12,090 nucleotides of DNA from Methylotenera_A sp031399315 (GTDB lineage: Bacteria; Pseudomonadota; Gammaproteobacteria; Burkholderiales; Methylophilaceae), in the NCBI GenBank assembly GCA_031399315.1, contig JANNOS010000024.1, forward strand, positions 1-12,090, in the 5' to 3' direction. Positions 6,945 through 12,090 of the stretch are shown piece by piece (within the stretch, counting starts at the first letter, position 1; every line of letters begins with the position of its first letter). Under the pieces are notes generated by a model. The model was given only the letters and a program-made list of their open reading frames with translations, searched no databases and was not told where the DNA came from. The position numbers and the translations under genes were made by a program.

Positions 6945-7496
6945 ATGGCAAGCATCAACCCACCGGTATGCGATTTTGGCTGGCAAGCACCCGATTTTAA
7001 TTTGGTGAATGTCGATGGCAACTTGGTTTCGCGCGACTTAGTCATGGGTAAAAATGGCCTGTTAGTGATGTTTATTTGCAACCATTGCCCTTATGTTAAA
7101 GCCATTTTGCCCAGATTAATTAATGATGTGCGGGAGTTACAAGCGTTGGACGTGAACACGGTCGCGATTATGAGCAACGACCCGACTGAATACCCAGAGG
7201 ATAGTTTTGAGCATATGCAAGTCATTGCCAAAGAAATGAATTTACCGTTCCCATATTTATTTGACGAAAGCCAACAAATCGCCAAAAGTTATGGCGCGGT
7301 GTGCACGCCAGACTTTTTCGGGTTTAACAATAAGTTAGAGTTGCAATATCGTGGCCGCTTTGATGAGAGCCGCAAAGAAACCGCACCTAACAGCACACGC
7401 GATTTATTTCACGCCATGAAGCTGGTCGCAGAAACAGGTGCAGGGCCAAAAGAACAAATTGCCAGTATTGGTTGTAGCATTAAGTGGAGAATTTAG
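6945..7496 (+). CDS. Thioredoxin-fold (PRX-like) protein with CNHC motif
   Basis: This 183-residue cytosolic protein belongs to the AhpC/TSA-thioredoxin-like group with the FICNHCPYVKA signature. The redox pair is C45 and C48 in CNHC. A further cysteine (C120) precedes the cis-proline-type TP at 121-122 (AVCTPDFFGF). The chain ends GCSIKWRI, the usual end of this family. Members are presumed thiol-disulfide oxidoreductases, but the partner is not known. I prefer the ATG at 6945 to the TTG at 6930 because GAAAG lies 8 bases upstream and the family usually starts shortly before the PAPDF-like segment (WQAPDF here). The gene is divergent from rsmE and lies just after the REP-like pair. The next gene starts 2 bases after its stop. 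A TATGAT at 6901-6906 could be the -10 box. Confidence 0.88.
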   Translation: MASINPPVCDFGWQAPDFNLVNVDGNLVSRDLVMGKNGLLVMFICNHCPYVKAILPRLINDVRELQALDVNTVAIMSNDPTEYPEDSFEHMQVIAKEMNLPFPYLFDESQQIAKSYGAVCTPDFFGFNNKLELQYRGRFDESRKETAPNSTRDLFHAMKLVAETGAGPKEQIASIGCSIKWRI

Positions 7497-7498
7497 TT

Positions 7499-7819
7499 GT
7501 GGCGCTGATAGAAGACGATTTAAAAGATGTGCTGAAAACGCTGGGTGCAGTTGCTTGTTTGTCATACCCATTATGGGGCACGGTTTCAGTGGTTGCCTTG
7601 GCTTGTTTTGCAGAAAGTCACAAATGGATAGGTTTGGGAAATCTAATATTATTTGTTGGATTTATTGGGATTTTGCTTAGCGCAATACCTTTTTATTATA
7701 GTGAAAAACTGGATTTCATCGCAAAAATATTTGTTGTTATTGCTTATCTTGCTGTCTGTGCACCGATATATGTATTTTTGGGTTGGGCAATGCTTAGTAA
7801 GTTTTGTAATTCGCATTAA
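7499..7819 (+). CDS. Small three-helix membrane protein, unknown function
   Basis: This 106-residue protein is not recognised. Three hydrophobic segments lie at about 14-37, 44-66 and 74-99, with a short acidic N-terminus (ALIEDDLKD) and a cysteine-containing tail (KFCNSH). It has no signal peptide and no catalytic motif. The GTG at 7499 is chosen because GGAGA (7486-7490), inside the end of the thioredoxin-fold gene, gives a good ribosome binding site 8 bases upstream. The in-frame GTG at 7484 would add 5 residues. The 2-base gap to the preceding gene and the 29-base gap to the oxidoreductase gene suggest one transcript. A role as membrane partner for the redox protein is possible but unsupported. 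Confidence 0.65.
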   Translation: MALIEDDLKDVLKTLGAVACLSYPLWGTVSVVALACFAESHKWIGLGNLILFVGFIGILLSAIPFYYSEKLDFIAKIFVVIAYLAVCAPIYVFLGWAMLSKFCNSH

Positions 7820-7848
7820 TTTAAAGTTAGTTCTGAACCTTGGATATT

Positions 7849-8880
7849 ATGAAAAAACTAAAATGGGGAATCTTAGGCGCGGCACGCGTGAACGAGCGCT
7901 TGCTACCTGCGATTATCGAAGCGCCAAATTCTCAGCTAGTTGCAATCGCCAGCCGCCGTGCAGGCGCGGCGAAAGCCACGTTAGAAAAATATGCGCCTTG
8001 TCATCAAAACGTCACGTGTTATGACGATATGGATGCTTTGATTAACGATAAAAATGTTGAAGCGATTTATTGCCCGATGGCGAATGAAGAGCACGCGGAA
8101 TGGGCGCTCAAGGCTATTGCAGCGGGCAAACATGTGCTGATTGAAAAACCGATGGCGTTGACGGTAAAAGATATTGAGGTGATAGAGCAAGCCGCCACTA
8201 AAAACAATGTCAAAGTGATGGAAGGTTTTATGTATCGCTTTCACCCGCAGCACAAACGCGTACAAGAAATTGTAGAAAGTGGCCTGATTGGCGATGTGCT
8301 TTCTGCCCGCGCGAGCTTTTCTTTTTTAATGAAGCAAGCGCGTATGTACCGCATTAACCGCAACATGGCAGAAGGCGGCGGTGCGATGTGGGATATTGGC
8401 CCATACGCGATTCACAGTTTGCGTTGGTGCTTTGCCCAAAATGGAATTCCTGCTGAGCCTAAATCAGTTATCGCGCATGCCAAACTTAACGAACATGGCG
8501 CGGATATTGTTACCAGTGGCGTGCTGGATTTTGGGCAAGATGCAGATGGCCGCGCGCGCTTTGGGCATTTCGACATCAGTTTTGAAAGAAGCCGTAAATC
8601 GGAATATGAAATTATCGGCACCAAAGGCTGGGTAAAATGCCATGCCACATGGGTGTTCCAGAACGATGTACCAGTGATTAGCTGGGCGCTGGAGGATGGA
8701 AAGTTTGCCGAAGAACGCTTTGCGCCTAGCAATCATTTCACTTTAGAAATTGAACATTTCAGTGATTACGTGCTAAATAACAAATCGCCATATTTAACTT
8801 TTGATGATGCAAAGGCGAATTGTGCTACCCTGCAAGCAAGTATCCATGCGGCTTCCAGAGGCATTAAAATTGATATTTAA
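7849..8880 (+). CDS. Gfo/Idh/MocA-family NAD(P)-dependent oxidoreductase
   Basis: The 343-residue length and two-domain layout fit the family. Residues 1-120 form the dinucleotide-binding Rossmann fold (KWGILGAARVN, glycine-rich loop at 7-11; CPMANEEHAEWALKAIAAGKH). The catalytic motif EKP is at 99-101 (K100). The C-terminal sheet domain carries MEGFMYRFHPQ (124-134) and GGGAMWDIGPYAIH (176-189), where D182 and H189 are the usual active-site positions. The pattern is closest to the glucose-fructose oxidoreductase / dihydrodiol dehydrogenase branch. The substrate, probably a sugar or cyclic polyol, cannot be assigned. The ATG at 7849 is preferred to the TTG at 7840. The gene is likely the last of a three-gene group with the thioredoxin-fold and small membrane proteins. 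Confidence 0.9.
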   Translation: MKKLKWGILGAARVNERLLPAIIEAPNSQLVAIASRRAGAAKATLEKYAPCHQNVTCYDDMDALINDKNVEAIYCPMANEEHAEWALKAIAAGKHVLIEKPMALTVKDIEVIEQAATKNNVKVMEGFMYRFHPQHKRVQEIVESGLIGDVLSARASFSFLMKQARMYRINRNMAEGGGAMWDIGPYAIHSLRWCFAQNGIPAEPKSVIAHAKLNEHGADIVTSGVLDFGQDADGRARFGHFDISFERSRKSEYEIIGTKGWVKCHATWVFQNDVPVISWALEDGKFAEERFAPSNHFTLEIEHFSDYVLNNKSPYLTFDDAKANCATLQASIHAASRGIKIDI

Positions 8881-8885
8881 CATTA

Positions 8886-8908
8886 ATTGATAAATAAAAT
8901 TTATCAAT
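8886..8908. repeat. AT-rich perfect inverted repeat between oxidoreductase and peroxiredoxin genes
   Basis: ATTGATAAAT and ATTTATCAAT form perfect 10-base arms around AAA. There is no following T-run and little GC, so it is a poor intrinsic terminator. It lies 5 bases after the oxidoreductase stop and 127 bases before the peroxiredoxin start, where a regulator site would fit. The rest of the 8881-9035 gap is AT-rich, and I see no convincing promoter pair in it. Confidence 0.5.
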
Positions 8909-9035
8909 ACCATTAAAAACATCAAATATGTTTATTGTTGAACTTCCTATATGATGCATGTTCTGTATTAGATAGCTCACAAATTACAGGTGAGTTTAGT
9001 CATCAGTTTTTTTAATCATAATGAAGGATGTAACA

Positions 9036-9557
9036 ATGATAGTAACAGTACCAAACGTTGTATTTAAAACCCGTGTGCGTGATGAAAGTATCGGCGGCGA
9101 CAACCCTTTCCGTTGGCAAGATGTTACAACGGCAGATATTTTTAAAGGCAAAAAAGTCGTTATCGTGGCATTACCAGGCGCGTTTACGCCAACTTGCTCA
9201 AGCACGCATTTACCTGGTTTTGAGGCTAAATATGCCGAATTTAAAGCGCTGGGCATTGATGAAATTTACTGCTTAAGCGTGAATGATGCATTTGTGATGT
9301 TCCAATGGGGCAAAAACCTAGGTGTTAAAAACGTGAAAATGTTGCCAGATGGTAACGGTGATTTTACGCGCGGCATGGGCATGTTGGTGCAAAAATACAA
9401 CCTAGGCTTTGGTGATCGCTCATGGCGTTATTCAATGTTGGTAGACAACATGGAAGTGAAACAAATTTTTGCTGAAGCTGGCAAAGATGACAACTTTGGC
9501 GCAGACCCTTTTGAAGTATCTGATGCTGACACTATTTTGAATTATTTGAAAAAATAA
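9036..9557 (+). CDS. Prx5-type peroxiredoxin
   Basis: This 173-residue cytosolic thiol peroxidase reduces hydrogen peroxide and organic hydroperoxides. The active-site motif is LPGAFTPTCSSTHLPGF with the peroxidatic cysteine C54, T51 and, further on, R131 in the RSWRYS segment. The ending DPFEVSDADTILNYL is typical of the Prx5/PMP20 group. Another cysteine, C79, is present, but the resolving mechanism is not clear. Some bacterial relatives are fused to glutaredoxin; this one is not, although glutathione reductase is encoded next to it, suggesting reduction by glutathione. The ATG at 9036 is chosen over the ATG at 9021 because AAGGA (9024-9028) then sits 7 bases upstream. A strong terminator follows. 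Confidence 0.93.
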   Translation: MIVTVPNVVFKTRVRDESIGGDNPFRWQDVTTADIFKGKKVVIVALPGAFTPTCSSTHLPGFEAKYAEFKALGIDEIYCLSVNDAFVMFQWGKNLGVKNVKMLPDGNGDFTRGMGMLVQKYNLGFGDRSWRYSMLVDNMEVKQIFAEAGKDDNFGADPFEVSDADTILNYLKK

Positions 9558-9573
9558 GCCATTCACATCAGTA

Positions 9574-9610
9574 AAAAAGGCGATGTGAAATGCATCGCCT
9601 TTTTGTTTTT
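9574..9610 (+). terminator. Intrinsic terminator after the peroxiredoxin gene
   Basis: The stem GGCGATG (9579-9585) pairs with CATCGCC (9593-9599) around a 7-base loop. It is extended by AAAAA/TTTTT (9574-9578 with 9600-9604) and followed by a T-rich tail. The flanking A-run makes it able to work on both strands, but no convergent gene is present. Confidence 0.9.
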
Positions 9611-9654
9611 AAATTTAAAATTTTTCAAATTTAACTTTTTTAAAGAGAACTCAA

Positions 9655-11043
9655 TTGGCTAGCCATGTAGAACACAAGCACAAACCAACCACACAATATG
9701 ATTACGATTTATTCGTTATCGGCGCAGGCTCAGGCGGCGTGCGCGCGGCACGTATGGCAGCAGGACATGGCGCACGTGTAGCCATTGTAGAGGATTTATA
9801 TTTTGGCGGAACATGTGTCAATGTTGGCTGTGTGCCTAAAAAGCTCTATGTATATGCCTCACAATTTAGCGAGAGCTTTACTGGTTCAGCAGGCTTTGGC
9901 TGGCAAGTGGAAACGATGCCCAAATTTGATTGGCCGACATTAGTCGCCAGCAAAGATGCAGAAATTAAAAGGTTGCAAAGCATTTATGACAATATGCTCA
10001 ATAATAGCGGCGTGCATATTGTGAATGGGCGCGGCACCATTATTGATGCGCACACGGTAAAAGTTGCAGATAAAACCTACACTGCAGAGCGCATTATTAT
10101 TGCCACTGGCGGTTGGCCTTTTGTGCCAGAGGTTGAAGGTAAAGAACATATTGTCACCTCAAACGAAATATTTAATTTAGCTGTATTGCCAAAGCAGATG
10201 GTCATTGTGGGTGGCGGTTATATCGCGGTAGAGTTCGCTGGCATCATGCATGGTTTGGGCGTAGATGTGACTATTTTTGAGCGTGGCGATAAAGTGCTCC
10301 GCGGTTTTGATGAAGATATACGCGACTTTTTAGTTGTAGAGATGATTAAAAAAGGCATCAAATTTATGCCTAATACCAATGTAGACCGCATTGAGCAAGT
10401 AGGCACAGGTTTTACTGTGCACACCACAGCAGGTGAAACCGTTGCCACAGATTTAGTGATGTACGCCACAGGGCGCGTGGCAAACACTAAAAATGTAGGG
10501 CTAGAAAATGTCGGTGTTGCCCTTGATAGCGTTGGCGCGATTATTGTAAATGAAGATTATCAAACCAATGTGCCATCTATATATGCGCTGGGTGATGTGA
10601 CTAATCGCGTCAACCTAACGCCAGTGGCCACGGCAGAAGGTATGTTTTTAGTCAATAAACTCTACGCTAATAAAGCAGGCATTGTAGATTACGAAAACAT
10701 CCCCACCGCAGTGTTTAGCCAGCCTAGCATTGGAACAGTTGGTTTAACTGAGGCACAAGCAGGTGAGAAATATGGCGAGATTGATGTCTATAAAACCGAT
10801 TTTAAAGCCATGAAAAACACGTTATCAGGCAGCACCGAACGCACTTTGATGAAAATTATTGTCGTGCGTAGCACCGATAAAGTGGTTGGTTTACACATGG
10901 TGGGGCCAGATGCAGGTGAGATTATTCAAGGCTTTGCCGTGGCGATTCGTGCAGGCGCTACAAAGGCGATATTCGATAGTACGATAGGTATTCATCCCAC
11001 TGCGGCGGAAGAGTTTGTCACCATGCGCAAACCTGTAAGTTAG
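9655..11043 (+). CDS. gor: Glutathione-disulfide reductase
   Basis: This flavoprotein reduces oxidised glutathione with NADPH in the cytosol. The 462-residue chain has the FAD loop LFVIGAGSGGVRAAR (19-33) and the redox-active pair C54/C59 in GGTCVNVGCVPKKL. The second Rossmann loop is VGGGYIAVEFAG (185-196). NADPH preference is supported by R210 and R216 in FERGDKVLRGFD, matching R198 and R204 of the E. coli enzyme. The second FAD motif is YALGDV (310-315), and the catalytic HPTAAEE (H448, E453) is at the end. The start is a TTG at 9655 with AGAGA about 7 bases upstream; no in-frame ATG lies near the expected N-terminus. The leading MASHVEHKHKPTTQ is an extra hydrophilic stretch before the fold. 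The gene lies 97 bases after the peroxiredoxin stop, beyond its terminator, so it probably has its own promoter. Confidence 0.95.
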   Translation: MASHVEHKHKPTTQYDYDLFVIGAGSGGVRAARMAAGHGARVAIVEDLYFGGTCVNVGCVPKKLYVYASQFSESFTGSAGFGWQVETMPKFDWPTLVASKDAEIKRLQSIYDNMLNNSGVHIVNGRGTIIDAHTVKVADKTYTAERIIIATGGWPFVPEVEGKEHIVTSNEIFNLAVLPKQMVIVGGGYIAVEFAGIMHGLGVDVTIFERGDKVLRGFDEDIRDFLVVEMIKKGIKFMPNTNVDRIEQVGTGFTVHTTAGETVATDLVMYATGRVANTKNVGLENVGVALDSVGAIIVNEDYQTNVPSIYALGDVTNRVNLTPVATAEGMFLVNKLYANKAGIVDYENIPTAVFSQPSIGTVGLTEAQAGEKYGEIDVYKTDFKAMKNTLSGSTERTLMKIIVVRSTDKVVGLHMVGPDAGEIIQGFAVAIRAGATKAIFDSTIGIHPTAAEEFVTMRKPVS

Positions 11044-11083
11044 GGCTATAATCTAGCCCTTAATATGTTCATTTAAAAGGGCT
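11042..11083 (+). promoter_or_regulatory. Possible alternative-hairpin leader of the chalcone-isomerase-like gene
   Basis: Three arms lie in a row: AGGGCTA (11042-11048), TAGCCCTT (11054-11061) and AAGGGCT (11077-11083). Arm 2 can pair with arm 1 (7 bases, 5-base loop) or with arm 3 (7 bases, 15-base loop), not with both. Arm 1 overlaps the glutathione reductase stop codon. Arm 3 holds the AAAAGGG ribosome binding site of the next gene. This could be a translation-coupling switch; alternatively, arms 1 and 2 are simply a weak terminator. Confidence 0.4.
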
Positions 11084-11088
11084 TTGCC

Positions 11089-11670
11089 ATGAAGTACACG
11101 TTTAAATTTATTCTCGCGACTCTATTCTTTGCGCTAAGTTTCTCTGTACCATTTTCTGCTCAAGCCTTAGAACTTAAAGGTGTAAAAGTGGATGAAACCG
11201 CACAAGTCGGCGGTAGCGCGCTGGTGTTAAATGGCGCTGGCCTTCGCCAAAAAATGGTGTTTAAAGTGTATGTGGCGGGGCTTTATTTAACGCAAAAACA
11301 AGCAGATGCAAACGCAGTGATTAACGACATTGGCAACAAGCGCATTAGCATGCACTTTTTGCGCAATTTAAGCTCTGAAGCGTTGTTAAAAGGCATGAAT
11401 GAAGGCTTTACAGATAACAACAACACAACCGAGATGGCGGCGATAGAACCGCAAATGAAGACGTTTCGCCAAATGATGACCTCTGCAAAAGAAGTTAAAG
11501 AAGGCGATGTAATTGTGCTCGATTTAACAAGCGCAGGTACACAAGTGAGCATCAACGGCAAAGCGCTGGGCAATATAGATGGCGCAGCTTTTAACCAAGC
11601 GTTGTTGCGCGTTTGGTTAGGTGGGAACCCTGTCGATGCACCGTTGAAAAAAGCGATGTTGGGGCTGTAG
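11089..11670 (+). CDS. Exported chalcone-isomerase-like protein
   Basis: This 193-residue protein has a clear signal peptide: basic start (KYTFK), hydrophobic core at 8-20 and an AQA cleavage site after residue 26, so the mature form is probably periplasmic. The mature part matches the bacterial chalcone_isomerase-like domain: LELKGVKVDETAQVGGSALVLNGAGLR, then KMVFKVYVAGLYL (55-67), and the late GAAFNQALLRVWLGGNPVDAPLKKAMLG (165-192). Plant chalcone isomerase makes flavanones, but bacterial members have no shown role of that kind and may bind small hydrophobic ligands, so no reaction is assigned. The ATG at 11089 has AAAAGGG 7 bases upstream. The gene begins 45 bases after the glutathione reductase stop and may be co-transcribed with it. 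Confidence 0.88.
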   Translation: MKYTFKFILATLFFALSFSVPFSAQALELKGVKVDETAQVGGSALVLNGAGLRQKMVFKVYVAGLYLTQKQADANAVINDIGNKRISMHFLRNLSSEALLKGMNEGFTDNNNTTEMAAIEPQMKTFRQMMTSAKEVKEGDVIVLDLTSAGTQVSINGKALGNIDGAAFNQALLRVWLGGNPVDAPLKKAMLGL

Positions 11671-11712
11671 GATGAAAATGTGGCTTAATTCTCAAATTTT
11701 GGAATAAAGTAT

Positions 11713-12090
11713 ATGTACTTTAAATCCATTGAAATTGAAAACTATAAATCTTTCTGGAAGAGTCAGGAGATAAAATTAGAAAAAGGCTTCAATCTATTTA
11801 TTGGCGCCAACAACTCTGGAAAAACTACAGCTCTGGAGGCGCTTGATTTAAACGTAAGTACTAACGAGCCTCATCGCTCAATACATAGTGTTTCAGAACA
11901 TGGTTTGAGACCTTCTGGAGTATCTAAATTTAAAGCTACTATTGCTACCAATATTCAGGAACTTGGCAAGTTTGCTGGCAATATCCTTTATCTTCCTATT
12001 TCGACAGCAAGACAATTTAACAGCGAAGCTGAAAAGAGGCAATATTTCGAAGGATTTATTGCAAATTCTCAATTTGACTTATTAGTTGAA
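11713..12090 (+). CDS. OLD/RecF-like AAA-family ATPase, N-terminal part (3' end outside window)
   Basis: The frame is open from the ATG at 11713 to the window edge (126 codons). The N-terminus MYFKSIEIENYKSF followed by FNLFIGANNSGKTTALEAL is the ABC-type ATPase start shared by RecF, OLD-family nucleases and SMC-like proteins. The Walker A motif GANNSGKT covers residues 31-38. A later segment, ILYLPISTARQF (91-102), lies where OLD-like proteins have the Q-loop/insert region. The C-terminal half, which would show a Toprim nuclease or another effector, is missing. OLD-like ATPases are found in several anti-phage systems, but also elsewhere, so defence is only a possibility. GGA lies 9 bases upstream of the ATG. 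Compared with the preceding genes this stretch is poorer in GC-ending codons, which may point to transfer. Confidence 0.85.
   Translation, partial: MYFKSIEIENYKSFWKSQEIKLEKGFNLFIGANNSGKTTALEALDLNVSTNEPHRSIHSVSEHGLRPSGVSKFKATIATNIQELGKFAGNILYLPISTARQFNSEAEKRQYFEGFIANSQFDLLVE

Noticed and set aside
6845..7081. Minus-strand open frame starting inside the thioredoxin-fold gene and running into the REP-like pair
   Set aside because: It overlaps a clear gene in antisense and includes repeat sequence; no recognisable product.
8955..9000. OxyR-type site upstream of the peroxiredoxin gene (ATAG near 8974 and CTCAC/GTGAG arms)
   Set aside because: The spacing and the paired ATAG/CTAT pattern of OxyR sites are not present; the 5-base arms are too short.
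9609..9634. TTAAATTT/AAATTTAA inverted repeat after the terminator
   Set aside because: It is pure A/T in a very AT-rich spacer, where such arms are expected by chance, and it fits no known site.
11015..11052. Promoter pair TTGTCA and TATAAT before the chalcone-isomerase-like gene
   Set aside because: The spacer is 26 bases, far outside the usual 16-18, and the TATAAT lies within the first hairpin.

Overview
The window looks like chromosomal DNA of a betaproteobacterium. The best guess is a methylotroph of the Methylophilaceae (Methylotenera-like). This rests on moderate-to-low GC, on the run rsmE / argA / argB / HAD nucleotidase / slmA, and on the general look of the proteins. No rRNA or other taxonomic marker is present, so the assignment is an inference. 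The window is gene-dense, with no gene-free stretch over 300 bases. No tRNA, rRNA, CRISPR array or insertion sequence was seen.

Left block, all on the minus strand (6769 down to 1). The order of transcription is rsmE (16S rRNA m3U1498 methyltransferase), a 395-residue membrane protein of unknown function whose start lies one base after the rsmE stop, argA (N-acetylglutamate synthase), argB (N-acetylglutamate kinase), a HAD-family pyrimidine 5'-nucleotidase-like gene, slmA (nucleoid occlusion), and a sensor protein that runs off the left edge. ArgA and ArgB catalyse steps 1 and 2 of arginine synthesis. ArgA here carries an extra N-terminal XRE-type helix-turn-helix of about 65 residues. The argA leader and promoter contain a TGTAA/TTACA inverted repeat, so ArgA may be an enzyme that also controls its own transcription. 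The sensor starts with a three-helix membrane domain that keeps the copper/ethylene-binding residues of plant ETR1, followed by a coiled coil and a PAS domain.

Centre (6770-6944). This is the divergent gap between rsmE and a rightward group. It holds a pair of REP-like hairpins in inverted orientation (6813-6899).

Right block, plus strand (6945-11670). A thioredoxin-fold protein with a CNHC motif, a 106-residue membrane protein and a Gfo/Idh/MocA oxidoreductase form a tight group. They are followed by a Prx5-type peroxiredoxin with a strong terminator, glutathione reductase, and an exported chalcone-isomerase-like protein. Peroxiredoxin and glutathione reductase suggest glutathione-linked peroxide removal. 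The gap between glutathione reductase and the chalcone-isomerase-like gene has three mutually complementary arms that could expose or hide the downstream ribosome binding site.

Right edge (11713-12090). This is the N-terminus of an OLD/RecF-like ATPase with a Walker A motif. It is cut by the window and may mark the start of an accessory or defence region.
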